This document shows positions 43,751-53,743 of a DNA stretch of 64,000 nt, piece after piece. The notes under the pieces were generated by a model. That model searched no databases, was not told the origin of the DNA, and saw nothing but the letters and a program-made list of their open reading frames with translations. The DNA comes from Lysinibacillus sp. FSL K6-0232 (GTDB taxonomy: Bacteria > Bacillota > Bacilli > Bacillales_A > Planococcaceae). Location of the stretch: the NCBI RefSeq assembly GCF_038008325.1, contig NZ_JBBOYW010000001.1:4105593-4169592 (forward strand), given 5' to 3'. Made by a program: the position numbers and the translations under genes. Position 1 is the stretch's first letter, and each line of letters begins with the position of its first letter.

Positions 43751-45720
43751 TCGTCATAACTCCCTTCAAAGACCTCATTTATAGCTTCTTCTAAATATTT
43801 TTTCACACTATCTATGGATTTTTCATCTATTTGGCATGCTGCATTTGTTAAATGTCCACCACCGCCAAGCCTTTCCATAATAAGCTGTACATTTACCTCA
43901 CCCAATGATCGTGCACTTATGCCAATTTTGCCGTCTGCTCGATGTGCAATCACAAAGGAGGCGCCAACATCCTTCATTGTCAATAGAATATCTGCTGTTT
44001 GTGCAATTAGGACTGAATCATATATTTTTGATTCCTCACCTACAGCCACAGCTATTCCCGGTTTTATAAACCGAACAGTTTGCACAATTTTTGAGCGCTC
44101 AATATAAGTATCTATATCCTCTTTTAAAAGCCTCTGTACAAGCACGGTATCTGCACCATTTGTACGTAAATATGACGCTGCCTCAAATGTACGTGCGCCT
44201 GTACGCAGTGTAAAACTTTTTGTATCAACAATAATCCCTGCTAGCAATGCAGTAGCCTCTAGCATATTAATTTTTGCACGCTTCGGCTGATATTCCAGCA
44301 ACTCAGTTACAAGCTCAGCCGTAGACGAAGCATATGGCTCCATGTAAACAAGTGTTGGATTTTCAATAAAGTCCTCACTACGGCGATGGTGGTCAATCAC
44401 AACAACCTTTTCAGCTATTTTCAATAAATGTGCATCAATCACTAAGTCAGGCTTATGTGTATCAACAATAACAAGCAATGACTTTTCGGTCATTTTCCCT
44501 GCTGCTTCCTCTGGTGTTAGGAAATGCTCATAGAAATCTGACTTACGCTCAATTTCATCCATTAAACGTGTAACGCTGCCATTTAACTCATCGAAATTAA
44601 TAATAACATAGCCTTTTACATCGTTCATTTGTGCCATTTTACGTACACCTACAGATGCGCCAATAGAGTCCATATCAGGATTTTTATGTCCCATAATAAA
44701 CACTTGGTCACTATCCTGAATTAAATCACGTAATGCATGTGAAATAACGCGCGCTCTTACACGTGTACGTTTCTCAACTGGATTTGTTTTCCCACCATAA
44801 AATTTAAGCTTACCTGTTGGTTGCTTGATTGCTACTTGGTCGCCCCCGCGCCCTAATACAAGGTCTAGGCTGGACTGTGCCAATTCACCAAGCTCCACCA
44901 ATGAGGAGGAACCTACACCAACACCTATACTAAGTGTTAAAGATAAATTCTTTTGCGCTGTTTTTTCTCGAATCGTATCTAAAATAGCAAATTTTTTCTT
45001 TTCTAATTCTGTTAAAATAGATTCGTTTAATACAGCTAAAAAACGATCGGATGATATTCGTTTGACAAATACACCATGCTCTGCAGCCCATTCATTCACA
45101 ATTGATGTAACCAATGTATTCGTTAGGCTACGTAGCTGATCATCCATCGCTTGTGTAATTTCATCATAGTTATCAACAAATAGAATAGCAATAACTGTAC
45201 GGTCTGCATAATATTGCTTTTCTATAGCAACTTGCTCTGTTATATCGAAGAAATACAGTAATCGCTCTTCTCTTTTATAGTACACTCGATATTTACGATC
45301 ATGTAATGTAATTGTTGCTTCATTTTTTTCTTCAGTTTTCATTAATACATAAATGTCGTCCGATATATCAACAATGCCTTCTCCTACTAATGTTTCCTTC
45401 TTTAAAACACCTTGCATATACGGATTCGACCATTCAATTTCATATTGCTCATTCACGAGCAATATTCCGATTGGCATTTCGAGCAATGCCTCTTCTCCGA
45501 CTTTTTTCATACGGAAAGAAATGGATTCAATATGCTTTTCCGTTTCTAGAAAAACAATTTGCTCCACCTTCCATGCATAGGCCATTAACAGCGTAAAGCC
45601 TACCCCATAACCGATACCTATCCCAAAATTCCATATACATAGAAGTGCGAACGTCACAATGCCAAAAATGGAAAGAATAAAAAGCGGATAGCGAATTGGT
45701 CGTTTTCTAAAAGTCCCCAT
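43747..45720 (-). CDS. gdpP: Cyclic-di-AMP phosphodiesterase GdpP
   Basis: A 657-aa membrane enzyme that hydrolyses c-di-AMP to pApA. Two N-terminal spans (about 12-50), a PAS domain (about 75-150), a degenerate GGDEF domain (about 170-300), then DHH ([23 protein letters not shown]) and DHHA1 ([12 protein letters not shown]) catalytic parts. The ATG at 45720 is preferred to that at 45729, which abuts AAGGGG. Part of the yybS-rplI-dnaB operon. Confidence 0.95.
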   Translation of the reverse strand: MGTFRKRPIRYPLFILSIFGIVTFALLCIWNFGIGIGYGVGFTLLMAYAWKVEQIVFLETEKHIESISFRMKKVGEEALLEMPIGILLVNEQYEIEWSNPYMQGVLKKETLVGEGIVDISDDIYVLMKTEEKNEATITLHDRKYRVYYKREERLLYFFDITEQVAIEKQYYADRTVIAILFVDNYDEITQAMDDQLRSLTNTLVTSIVNEWAAEHGVFVKRISSDRFLAVLNESILTELEKKKFAILDTIREKTAQKNLSLTLSIGVGVGSSSLVELGELAQSSLDLVLGRGGDQVAIKQPTGKLKFYGGKTNPVEKRTRVRARVISHALRDLIQDSDQVFIMGHKNPDMDSIGASVGVRKMAQMNDVKGYVIINFDELNGSVTRLMDEIERKSDFYEHFLTPEEAAGKMTEKSLLVIVDTHKPDLVIDAHLLKIAEKVVVIDHHRRSEDFIENPTLVYMEPYASSTAELVTELLEYQPKRAKINMLEATALLAGIIVDTKSFTLRTGARTFEAASYLRTNGADTVLVQRLLKEDIDTYIERSKIVQTVRFIKPGIAVAVGEESKIYDSVLIAQTADILLTMKDVGASFVIAHRADGKIGISARSLGEVNVQLIMERLGGGGHLTNAACQIDEKSIDSVKKYLEEAINEVFEGSYDE

Positions 45721-45733
45721 TACAATCATCCCC

Positions 45734-46675
45734 TTATTCTTTAGTCTTCCCCTTTACAAGTGAACGTACGTCAAAGCCTAAGTCAATAATACCTAATAAG
45801 ATAATAAAGGAGGATAGCGGAATAGCTAATAAGGTAGCCACCCATTTAACCCCATTCGGCATGCCCTTTTTAGCAATAAAGTAATGGATAAAAGATATCC
45901 CCTGTAAAATAAGCAACATCCATAAAACATAAGAAACGTTTAAGACAATAATATCTAGTGTAGAGCCAGCCTCTGGGCGCATAAATAAATTAATACATAA
46001 AATAATCATGTAATACCATAAAATAGAGCGTGGTAATCGCATATTTTGAAATGGAGCAAATTTTGGAACGTCTACACCAAGTCGTTTTAAAGCTGGTAAA
46101 TTTAACGTTATAATAAGAAACGCCACAAAAAATGCTGAAATTGTAATTGTTGCTGGCATTGTTAATTCAATTGTATTAAACATGGCTTCTAATTGTTCAG
46201 GTGTAATAGCTACTTGACCTGTAACATTTTTAGCAAATTCATTCGATTGCTCGTAATTTTCACGAACCATCTCTAAGCTCATGCTAATAAAATCAATACC
46301 GGCAATTTTGACATATGCCATATAAATAATTGCCATAGAAATTAAATTAGCGATTCCTGTTGATAAAAATAAATAAAGCTTACTTTTCTTTTGATAAATT
46401 GCGCTCCCCATTACAATACCTACTAGCCCTAACATAAAGGCAAATGGCAACATCGTAATGCCACTTGTAATCGTTGTTAAAATACAGCCTACTACTGCTA
46501 CAAGTATTGATGCGGAACGCTTGTAATTTGCGCTATACCAAGCAATTGGTAGTGGAGCAAACAATAAAGCTACTATAAAGATAAATGGTACATATGCAGA
46601 AATAAGCATTAAAATTGTAAAAATTGCAACCATCATTGAGCCTTGTACAAGCGCTTTTGTTTGATTATTCGGCAT
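45734..46675 (-). CDS. YybS family DUF2232 membrane protein
   Basis: A 313-aa polytopic protein with about eight hydrophobic segments and ending SLVKGKTKE. DUF2232/YybS proteins resemble ECF-transporter substrate-binding subunits in fold, but the substrate is unknown. AAGGAAGG precedes the ATG at 46675. First gene of the operon leading to gdpP, rplI and dnaB. Confidence 0.88.
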   Translation of the reverse strand: MPNNQTKALVQGSMMVAIFTILMLISAYVPFIFIVALLFAPLPIAWYSANYKRSASILVAVVGCILTTITSGITMLPFAFMLGLVGIVMGSAIYQKKSKLYLFLSTGIANLISMAIIYMAYVKIAGIDFISMSLEMVRENYEQSNEFAKNVTGQVAITPEQLEAMFNTIELTMPATITISAFFVAFLIITLNLPALKRLGVDVPKFAPFQNMRLPRSILWYYMIILCINLFMRPEAGSTLDIIVLNVSYVLWMLLILQGISFIHYFIAKKGMPNGVKWVATLLAIPLSSFIILLGIIDLGFDVRSLVKGKTKE

Positions 46676-46787
46676 TGAAAACCTTCCTTTTTTCAGTCAA
46701 ACTTACTACCCTTTATTGTACCATTTTTTATAGCATTGAACAAAACACACTTAGCTTATGAAAAGTAGCTTAAATAATAATAAAAAA

Positions 46788-46825
46788 ACCAGCATACTCC
46801 GATAAAAATATCGTCATATGCTGGT
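46788..46825. terminator. Terminator after rpsR
   Basis: ACCAGCATA pairs with TATGCTGGT around an inner GATA/TATC hairpin; A-rich sequence lies on the left, giving T's on the minus strand. It ends the rpsF-ssb-rpsR transcript 43 bp past rpsR. Confidence 0.78.
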
Positions 46826-46867
46826 ATTTAAAGTTGATGTAAGGTCATTACCTTAGCGTCATCAATC

Positions 46868-47104
46868 TTATTTATCTTCTGCTACGAATGGAAGTAATCC
46901 CATGATACGAGATACTTTAATAGCTGAAGTTAATTTACGTTGGTACTTAGCGCTAGTGCCAGTTACGCGACGTGGTAAAATTTTACCGCGCTCAGAGATG
47001 AATTTTTTTAATAAATCCACATCTTTATAGTCGATATGCGTAATGTTATTAGCAGTGAAGTAGCAAACTTTACGGCGTTTGCGGCCTCCGCGACGTGGTG
47101 CCAT
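46868..47104 (-). CDS. rpsR: 30S ribosomal protein S18
   Basis: A 78-aa S18 ([20 protein letters not shown] ... [13 protein letters not shown]). It binds S6 and 16S rRNA in the platform of the small subunit. AGGAGG precedes the start. It keeps a single Cys in KVCYF, so it is not the zinc-binding four-cysteine form. Last gene of the S6-SSB-S18 operon. Confidence 0.97.
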   Translation of the reverse strand: MAPRRGGRKRRKVCYFTANNITHIDYKDVDLLKKFISERGKILPRRVTGTSAKYQRKLTSAIKVSRIMGLLPFVAEDK

Positions 47105-47144
47105 AGTGTGTCTCCTCCTTATCTTTTTTTATGATTTAGAAGTA

Positions 47145-47714
47145 TTAGAATGGAAGATCATCCTCAGATACTTCGATTGGCCCTTTGCTATTCGCAAATG
47201 GGTCCTCATCTACACGTGTATAATTTTGCTGATTCATTGGTGGTTGATTTTGTTGATACGTATCGCCGCCATAAGAACCTTGTCCTGGCATAGCACCACC
47301 AAATTGTTGTTGTGGTTGACCACCACCGTATGGTGATTGGTTATTACCGTAAGTTTGTCCAGCACCGTATTGAGGAGCAGGCGCACCACCACTATTGCGG
47401 GGTTCTAAAAACTGTACGCTATCCGCTACAACATCTGTTGTGTATACTCGTTTACCGTCCTGTCCTTCATAGCTGCCTGTTTGGATACGACCTTCAACTC
47501 CAATCAAACTTCCTTTTCGCATAAAGTTCGCTAGGCTTTCAGCCTGTTTTCGCCATGCAACACAACTAATGAAATCAGCTTCACGCTCACCCTGTTGGTT
47601 TGAGAATGTACGATTGACAGCAACTGTAAATCTTGTAGACGCAATTCCATTTGGTGTATAACGTAGCTCAGGGTCTTTTGTTAGTCTTCCAACTAATACG
47701 ACACGGTTTATCAT
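47145..47714 (-). CDS. ssb: Single-stranded DNA-binding protein SsbA
   Basis: A 189-aa SSB: OB fold (1-110, [20 protein letters not shown]), a Gly/Gln/Pro-rich linker (about 115-175) and the acidic tip SEDDLPF that recruits partner proteins. Slightly longer linker than in B. subtilis SsbA. Between rpsF and rpsR with close spacing. Confidence 0.97.
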   Translation of the reverse strand: MINRVVLVGRLTKDPELRYTPNGIASTRFTVAVNRTFSNQQGEREADFISCVAWRKQAESLANFMRKGSLIGVEGRIQTGSYEGQDGKRVYTTDVVADSVQFLEPRNSGGAPAPQYGAGQTYGNNQSPYGGGQPQQQFGGAMPGQGSYGGDTYQQNQPPMNQQNYTRVDEDPFANSKGPIEVSEDDLPF

Positions 47715-47758
47715 CAGAATACAACCTCCTTTTCAGCGTTTTGTTAAAAAATAAATAA

Positions 47759-48046
47759 TTAAGCTTCTTCACGAACTGCAATGTGGCGAATGATGTCTTC
47801 GCTGATGTTAGCAAGACGTGTATACTCGTTAATTGCTTCTGAAGGAGCGTTTACTTTTACGATTTGGTAGTAACCTTCGCGGAAGTCTTGAATTTCATAA
47901 GCTAGGCGACGTTTGCCCCACTCTTTCGCTTCGATGACTTCTGCACCGTTAGAAGTTAAGATTTCGTTGAAACGTTCAACTAAAGCTTTCTTCGCTTCGT
48001 CTTCAATGTTTGGACGTACGATGTACATTAATTCATATTTTCTCAT
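47759..48046 (-). CDS. rpsF: 30S ribosomal protein S6
   Basis: A 95-aa S6 from the ATG at 48046 ([20 protein letters not shown]), preceded by AAGGAGGTG. The frame to 48103 reads through the leader. S6 pairs with S18 in the 30S platform; the S6:S18 complex is known to bind the operon leader in many bacteria, but I could not confirm that motif here. Confidence 0.96.
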   Translation of the reverse strand: MRKYELMYIVRPNIEDEAKKALVERFNEILTSNGAEVIEAKEWGKRRLAYEIQDFREGYYQIVKVNAPSEAINEYTRLANISEDIIRHIAVREEA

Positions 48047-48130
48047 CTGTTTACACCTCCTTATGGACTTAGGCTCTCCTATTAATAAGGGAGCAAGGAG
48101 CAAGTAATTAATTATTACTCACATCAATGA

Positions 48131-48159
48131 ATTGTAACATATAGATAGTAGTCTTTCAA
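48131..48159 (-). promoter_or_regulatory. rpsF operon promoter
   Basis: On the minus strand TTGAAA (48159-48154) and TACAAT (48136-48131) are 17 bp apart, 85 bp upstream of rpsF. Confidence 0.75.
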
Positions 48160-48212
48160 GTCGCAAAGTAATAATTCATTTTATATAATGGATAGAAGAA
48201 AGGAGAGCATTT

Positions 48213-48761
48213 ATGCTACCAGACAGAGAACCGATTATTATTGAAGTCAATTTAAAAAAATTAATGATGGATAATATTGTGGTAACAGTTGGGCTTGTAC
48301 TATTATTTACAGCTATTCAATACATTTGCTTGAAGGATTTTTATTTTTCTATTTGGGCGATGATTGGTGGTATAGCATTATTCGCTATTTTATATATTGT
48401 TTTTATTGTTCTGCATGAAGCGTTTCATTTAATCGGCTTTATGATTTTTGGGAAGGTGCCTTATAAATCTTTAAACTATGGTATAAATTTAAAGCTTGGT
48501 ATTGCCTATGCAACAACTAATCAGCCGCTCCCTAATCATGCTATGAAAAAGGCTTTATTATTACCATTTTGGACAACTGGTGTCCTACCAACTATCATTG
48601 GGTTTTATTGTAACAGCACCGTTTTAATATTGGTTGGCGCCTTTTTAATAGCAGGAGCTGTAGGTGATTTTGCTATGTATAAAGAATTACGTAAATATCC
48701 GAAAGATGCGCTTATACAGGATGACCCACATTTGCCAAAGCTATATGTATATCTTCCTTAG
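48213..48761 (+). CDS. DUF3267 membrane protein with HExxH motif
   Basis: A 182-aa protein with four to five hydrophobic segments and HEAFH (about 68-72) in IVLHEAFHLIGFMIFG, typical of the DUF3267 family, a putative membrane zinc-metallopeptidase-like group. GAAAGGAGAG precedes the ATG at 48213. Divergent from rpsF, ends in a strong terminator. Substrate unknown. Confidence 0.85.
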   Translation: MLPDREPIIIEVNLKKLMMDNIVVTVGLVLLFTAIQYICLKDFYFSIWAMIGGIALFAILYIVFIVLHEAFHLIGFMIFGKVPYKSLNYGINLKLGIAYATTNQPLPNHAMKKALLLPFWTTGVLPTIIGFYCNSTVLILVGAFLIAGAVGDFAMYKELRKYPKDALIQDDPHLPKLYVYLP

Positions 48762-48763
48762 CC

Positions 48764-48811
48764 AAAAATAGGCTGTTAGAAAAGCAGTTCTTCCCTTAAC
48801 AGCCTATTTTT
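48764..48811. terminator. Bidirectional terminator
   Basis: AAAAATAGGCTGTTA and its exact complement (15 bp) enclose 18 nt. It serves the convergent DUF3267 and acyl-CoA dehydrogenase-like genes. Confidence 0.88.
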
Positions 48812-48813
48812 CC

Positions 48814-49854
48814 TTACGGTGTTAAAAATCCATGCTGTGCTGCTGTATATAAATTGCGCCAAATGCGATTAATCGTAGCTGTTTCGGTAATAGCGTCCAT
48901 TCCTAAGCTACGTACTAAATTATTTGCGATCTCCACACAAGCTGCAGCAATCTTCTTAGTCATTTGTGTAAACTGCAATAGTTCTTCCTCTGTTAATTGA
49001 CTACCTTGCTGATGCTTTTGCCAGTATGTCGATAGCATTGTATAGAACTGCTCTTCATATTGTTTAAAATGCTTCTGCTGCTGTATCACTAAAAATTGTA
49101 ATGCACCAATACGTTCAATTCGGCTAGCATCATGCTGTCGTTGCTTTATTAAATGAAGTGATTCCTCTAAGAAATTTTCTGTTATACCTAAGCAAACACT
49201 TAAAAAAGATGCCTCTGCAAAAGTAGCAAATGGAAAACTATGTACTAAATTACCATAATTATTTTTAATCGTTCCTAATTGGAAGGTTGCCTCATGTGGC
49301 ACCCATATATGGTTAACACGAATTGTATGGCTTGCTGTAGCCTTTAGCCCCATTGCACGCCAATCATTTAAAACCTCAACATGCTGACGATCCATTGAAC
49401 AGCTAATAATATTCTCTGTTTTCACACCATCCTGCTCGACAACGCAATTCATTGTAAAGGTTGTGGCATAATCAGCACCACTGCAATATTTCCACTGTCC
49501 TGTTACATAGTAGCCGTTATCTGCTTTAACAGCGATACCCGTTGGATAACCACTACCTGCTATTACAGCATTTTTAGGTGTATAGATGTTTTCACAAATA
49601 TCTTTGTTGAATGCTGGAATAAATGCATTGCCGCCTGTACCAATTGTAATAAGCCAGCCAAAATTACCGTCAAGCGCAGACATTTGCTGAAATATCTTGA
49701 TACCCTCTAGTAAGTCTAAATCTTTACCGCCTAACTCTTTTGCTGTAAATATTTTAAACAATTGCTGCTCATAAATAAAATCTAATACATCCTGTGGTAG
49801 CTTTCCTAGCTGCTCAAATTCTAATCCACGTTCCTTTATTTGCACTGCATCCAT
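48814..49854 (-). CDS. Acyl-CoA dehydrogenase-like flavoprotein
   Basis: A 346-aa protein of the acyl-CoA dehydrogenase fold, shorter than the usual 380 or so. It has an N-terminal helical part with KELGG, a middle beta domain (YYVTGQWKYCSGADYA, DWRAMGLKATASHTI) and C-terminal helices. The sequence is nearer to the flavin-dependent hydroxylase-like branch than to classical acyl-CoA dehydrogenases, and I see no clear catalytic glutamate. Substrate unknown. Monocistronic; the 182-bp gap upstream (49855-50036) shows nothing else. Confidence 0.78.
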   Translation of the reverse strand: MDAVQIKERGLEFEQLGKLPQDVLDFIYEQQLFKIFTAKELGGKDLDLLEGIKIFQQMSALDGNFGWLITIGTGGNAFIPAFNKDICENIYTPKNAVIAGSGYPTGIAVKADNGYYVTGQWKYCSGADYATTFTMNCVVEQDGVKTENIISCSMDRQHVEVLNDWRAMGLKATASHTIRVNHIWVPHEATFQLGTIKNNYGNLVHSFPFATFAEASFLSVCLGITENFLEESLHLIKQRQHDASRIERIGALQFLVIQQQKHFKQYEEQFYTMLSTYWQKHQQGSQLTEEELLQFTQMTKKIAAACVEIANNLVRSLGMDAITETATINRIWRNLYTAAQHGFLTP

Positions 49855-50036
49855 TCCTTAACCGCCTCCACACTATACTATAAATAAAAATCCGCATAGC
49901 TACTGTAGGAAGAGTACGAAAGCTAGTAGATAACATATATCACTAATATACCTCGTGTCTTACCTGCAGAAAGCAACGCGAATTTTTATAATGCTTAAAT
50001 TTAAAATAATAGGCTTTTTAAGTTGTTTTATACCGT

Positions 50037-51137
50037 TTATACATTAAAGCGGAATAGCATAATATCGCCATCTTGAACTTCGTAATCTTTCCCTTCAAGA
50101 CGTACTTTCCCTGCCTCTTTTGCTGCTGCCTGAGAGCCTGCCTCTAACAAATCATCAAATGAAACTGTTTCAGCGCGAATAAAGCCACGCTCGAAGTCTG
50201 TATGAATAATCCCCGCACATTGTGGTGCCTTCATTCCTTTACGGAACGTCCATGCACGCACCTCCTGCACCCCTGCTGTGAAGTATGTGGCTAAGCCTAA
50301 TAAATCATAAGATGTACGAATTAATTGATCTAAACCTGATTCTTTAATACCTAGTTCCTCTAAGAACATCGCTTTTTCTTCATCGTCAAGCTCAGAAATC
50401 TCTTCTTCGATTTTTGCACAAATTGTAATCACTTGGGCACCTTCAGCAGTTGCATATTCACGCACCTGTTGAACATACTCATTGCTATCAGCATCTGCTA
50501 CCTCATCCTCAGAAACATTTGCTACATATAGCATTGGTTTAATTGTTAGTAAATGAAGACCTTTAATAACCTTTAGTTCATCTTCTGATAATTCGGCAGC
50601 ACGTGCTGGACGACCATTTTCTAATTGCTCTTTAATTTTTAGCAACACTGGCTCTTCAGCCATCGCTTCTTTATCTTTTTGCTTTGCCATTTTGCTAACA
50701 CGTTGTAAGCGTTTATCTACGGATTCTAAGTCTGCAAGTGCAAGCTCTAAATTAATAACCTCAATATCATCAATTGGATTCACTGCACCTGATACGTGTG
50801 TAATATTTTCATCTTCAAAGCAACGTACAACCTGACAAATTGCATCTACTTCACGAATATGGGCTAGAAATTTATTGCCTAATCCTTCACCTTGAGAAGC
50901 ACCTTTTACGATTCCTGCGATATCTGTAAATTCAAATGCAGTTGGTACAGTTTTTTTCGGTACAACTAATTCTGTTAATTTATCTAAGCGTGCATCTGGT
51001 ACTTCAACAATGCCAACATTTGGATCAATCGTTGCGAATGGGTAATTTGCAGCCAATGCGCCCGCTTTTGTAATTGCGTTAAATAATGTTGATTTTCCAA
51101 CGTTAGGTAAACCAACGATTCCAGCTGTTAATGCCAT
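50037..51137 (-). CDS. ychF: YchF/OLA1 family redox-regulated ATPase
   Basis: A 366-aa GTPase-fold ATPase (yyaF in B. subtilis). P-loop [35 protein letters not shown], a coiled-coil insert (about 130-200) and a C-terminal TGS domain ([18 protein letters not shown]). It binds ribosomes and affects stress responses. ATG at 51137 fits the family N terminus MALTAGIVG; upstream codons are unlikely. Confidence 0.96.
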   Translation of the reverse strand: MALTAGIVGLPNVGKSTLFNAITKAGALAANYPFATIDPNVGIVEVPDARLDKLTELVVPKKTVPTAFEFTDIAGIVKGASQGEGLGNKFLAHIREVDAICQVVRCFEDENITHVSGAVNPIDDIEVINLELALADLESVDKRLQRVSKMAKQKDKEAMAEEPVLLKIKEQLENGRPARAAELSEDELKVIKGLHLLTIKPMLYVANVSEDEVADADSNEYVQQVREYATAEGAQVITICAKIEEEISELDDEEKAMFLEELGIKESGLDQLIRTSYDLLGLATYFTAGVQEVRAWTFRKGMKAPQCAGIIHTDFERGFIRAETVSFDDLLEAGSQAAAKEAGKVRLEGKDYEVQDGDIMLFRFNV

Positions 51138-51235
51138 GAATGGACACAACCTTTCTACTAATCGGTTTCAATTTTCTCTTCTATAACCTTATCTATTATA
51201 TTGATTCGCTTCTAAAAAGTCTAATATGCCTAATA

Positions 51236-51436
51236 TTAAGCTTCGCTAGCAGATAGCAATACCTTTTTCAGCTTTTTCTCAAATTCACGGCGTGGAATCA
51301 TTACACTATGCTGACAGCCCTCACATTTAATACGCACATCTGCCCCCATCCGAATGATTTTCCATCTATTTGTGCCACATGGATGTTGTTTTTTCATTTC
51401 AACAATATCATTTAAGCCAAATTTTTTTGCTTCCAT
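51236..51436 (-). CDS. DUF951 protein (YyzM-like)
   Basis: A 66-aa protein with GLNDIVEMKKQHPCGTNRW (quoted in part) and CEGCQHSVMIPR, typical of DUF951, probably a small nucleic-acid or metal-binding protein. Encoded 15 bp after the MscS gene, in the conserved ychF neighbourhood. Confidence 0.9.
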   Translation of the reverse strand: MEAKKFGLNDIVEMKKQHPCGTNRWKIIRMGADVRIKCEGCQHSVMIPRREFEKKLKKVLLSASEA

Positions 51437-51451
51437 ATTAGTTACTTCCCC

Positions 51452-52309
51452 CTATTCTTTACCAAAGAACATCACTTTTGGATAAGCCATTGGAATATGA
51501 TTTTCTTCAAAAAGCTTTGTAATATCACGTCGAATAATACGTGCAATACCATATTGTTGCTGTGGTAAAGTTTCTACAGAAATACGGATAGTTACTTCTT
51601 TTCCTTTTACATTTTGTACACCTAAAAATACTGGTACCCCTACAAGCTCTTTATGGTTATCTGGCAATGTTTTTAAGTAATTTTGAATAATACTCTCAGC
51701 CTTATCAAAATCTGCATCAGTCATTATTTCTAAGTCTATAAATATTTTAGAGTTGTTTATCGAATAGTTAACTACTTCTCCAATTGCACCATTTGGGATA
51801 ATAAACTGTTCTCCTGTTACACCATTAATCTTTGTTGTTCGTAAGCCTATTTCTGTAACTGTTCCTTCTGCCGCATTAATCTTTATATAATCACCTACAC
51901 CAAATTGGTCTTCAAAAATAATAAAAAATCCTGTAATAACATCTTTTACTAAGCTTTGAGCACCAAAACCTATTGCTAAACCAACAATCCCAGCACCAGC
52001 TAATAGCCCAGCAACTTTAATTTCTAATGAAGAAAGAATACCAATAATCGCTGAGAAATAAACAGCATAGGAAATGACACTTTGCAACAATCTTGCAATT
52101 GTACGCTGACGACGCTCTGAATGGTTTAATGGTGAACGCATACGCATTAAAAATACTTTATTAATAAACTTTTTCCCTAATCTTACAGCTAGCCATGATA
52201 TTAATAAAATTATAATAATTTCAATGGATGCATCAATAACCTTTTCCCATAATGCCTGAGATGTTAGCTTATCCCAGTATCTATCCACTAATTTCTTACT
52301 CTCTTCCAT
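51452..52309 (-). CDS. MscS-type small-conductance mechanosensitive channel
   Basis: A 285-aa channel with three membrane spans (about 20-125), the pore helix rich in Ala/Gly (VAGLLAGAGIVGLAIGFGAQSL in part: LLAGAGIVGLAIGFGAQ), then the beta domain (FGVGDYIKINAAEGTV) and C-terminal domain. It releases solutes on hypo-osmotic shock. ATG at 52309 has AGAGGTGG upstream. Divergent from yyaC. Confidence 0.93.
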   Translation of the reverse strand: MEESKKLVDRYWDKLTSQALWEKVIDASIEIIIILLISWLAVRLGKKFINKVFLMRMRSPLNHSERRQRTIARLLQSVISYAVYFSAIIGILSSLEIKVAGLLAGAGIVGLAIGFGAQSLVKDVITGFFIIFEDQFGVGDYIKINAAEGTVTEIGLRTTKINGVTGEQFIIPNGAIGEVVNYSINNSKIFIDLEIMTDADFDKAESIIQNYLKTLPDNHKELVGVPVFLGVQNVKGKEVTIRISVETLPQQQYGIARIIRRDITKLFEENHIPMAYPKVMFFGKE

Positions 52310-52400
52310 TATTACCACCTCTTGAATAACATGTTAAAAATTTGTGTATACTGCATAAAAATTAAGCACTTCTAAAATTAATAAGAAAGTGAGTTTTTTT

Positions 52401-53033
52401 ATGAATACTATACCAAATTTATTATTACCTTATTCCCTTCATCATGAAAGCAAAAATGCTGTTTGGCAATTAAGCACATTATTTTTAGAGCATATACCAT
52501 TCCAACATGAACGATTAATTTTTTGTTGTATTGGCAGTGATCGCTGTACAGGTGATACACTTGGACCATTAACAGGCAGCTTCCTAAAAAAGTCTGTTAG
52601 CTTTCCGTATGAAGTTATAGGGTCTTTAGATAACCCACTACATGCTTTAAATTTAGGTACTACTATGCAACAGCTACACAATCATACTACAAAACCATTC
52701 ATTATTGCGATTGATGCCTGTCTTGGCAGTGAAGAGAACGTTGGACATATTTCAGTACAAAGTGGACCAATTTTCCCTGGAAAGGCAGTAAAAAAAGAAT
52801 TACCTCCAATTGGTGACATTTCTGTAAAAGGAATCGTCAATATTGGAGGCTTTATGGAGATGCTTGTGTTACAAAATACAAGACTTCATATTTCTTATGC
52901 AATGGCTGAAAAGCTGGCAAGAGCTTTATTATTAGCTGCTCATCGGTATTCATTGAAAAATGTAGAAGACAGCGACCATGATTCCAACAACGATAATACC
53001 CGGCAGGAGGTTAGCAGCCTTGATCTTCGTTAA
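52401..53033 (+). CDS. yyaC: YyaC, spore protease (Gpr) maturation protein
   Basis: A 210-aa DUF1256 protein. The motifs LIFCCIGSDRCTGDTLGPL, GTLDNPLHA-like (SLDNPLHALNLG) and IAIDACLG match YyaC, which resembles the germination protease Gpr and helps process it during sporulation. This is the clearest sign that the organism sporulates. The ATG at 52401 is chosen over the GTG at 52389. Its last 84 bp overlap the convergent DUF554 gene, and its C-terminal tail (SDHDSNNDNTRQ) looks like an unconserved extension. Confidence 0.9.
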   Translation: MNTIPNLLLPYSLHHESKNAVWQLSTLFLEHIPFQHERLIFCCIGSDRCTGDTLGPLTGSFLKKSVSFPYEVIGSLDNPLHALNLGTTMQQLHNHTTKPFIIAIDACLGSEENVGHISVQSGPIFPGKAVKKELPPIGDISVKGIVNIGGFMEMLVLQNTRLHISYAMAEKLARALLLAAHRYSLKNVEDSDHDSNNDNTRQEVSSLDLR

Positions 53034-53669
53034 GCCTGCTATATTTAACCCAATAGCCATAATCATTACACCACCTACAGCTGTCATTTCTGTAATAAAC
53101 ATTTGTAAGGCAGCATCAGGAATAAATACACTAATAACACCTGCAAACAATGCTATAAGCCCTTGATAAACTAAAACTGGTACTGCGGATAGTAGTACAC
53201 CTATGCCTAATGTAGAGGCTAAAATAATGGAAGTAAATCCATCTATTAAGCCTTTTGTAATTAGTACATTGTGATCATTACGAAGACCACTATCGAGTGC
53301 ACCGATAATGGCCATCGAACCTACTACAAATATTAATGAGGCTGTTACAAAGCCTTCTGCTATACTAATTTGATTTTGTGTATTGCGTTTTGTACTACGA
53401 AATAATGATTCTACCCATTTACCAAGACGATTCATTTGCCGATCTAAATCTAACCATTCACCTACTACTGTACCTACCACTAAACTTACTACTAGTATAA
53501 TAAAATTATCGCTTTCAAAGCCCATTTTTATTCCTAATAATGCTACCGCTAAACCAATAATGGACAAGACAGTAGACTTCATTGATTCAGGAATATTTTT
53601 GAAAATGCGCCCTATTAATGCACCTACTACAATTAGTCCTGCATTAATTAATGCTCCCAGTAATACCAC
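52950..53669 (-). CDS. DUF554 family membrane protein
   Basis: A 239-aa protein with about seven hydrophobic segments (GALINAGLIVVGALIGRIF at the start, GLNIAGLTKIKAANLLPG near the end), the DUF554/YqgA pattern. Probable inner-membrane transporter of unknown substrate. The GTG at 53669 has GGAAGG upstream. Its 3' end overlaps yyaC from the opposite strand. Confidence 0.88.
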   Translation of the reverse strand: MVLLGALINAGLIVVGALIGRIFKNIPESMKSTVLSIIGLAVALLGIKMGFESDNFIILVVSLVVGTVVGEWLDLDRQMNRLGKWVESLFRSTKRNTQNQISIAEGFVTASLIFVVGSMAIIGALDSGLRNDHNVLITKGLIDGFTSIILASTLGIGVLLSAVPVLVYQGLIALFAGVISVFIPDAALQMFITEMTAVGGVMIMAIGLNIAGLTKIKAANLLPGIIVVGIMVAVFYIFQ

Positions 53670-53699
53670 TCTAAAGCCTTCCTTCTCTCTAAAAAATAG

Positions 53700-53724
53700 A
53701 GAGCGCCTGCTTGCTTGGCGCTCT
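53700..53724 (-). terminator. Terminator after spo0J
   Basis: AGAGCGCC and GGCGCTCT pair across 9 nt, followed on the minus strand by ATTTTTT. It lies 20 bp past the spo0J stop. Confidence 0.82.
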
Positions 53725-53743
53725 AATGAAATTATAAAAATAG

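Noticed and set aside
51236..51436. DUF951 gene as a novel metal-binding factor
   Set aside because: Conserved small gene with a standard location next to ychF; nothing unusual here.
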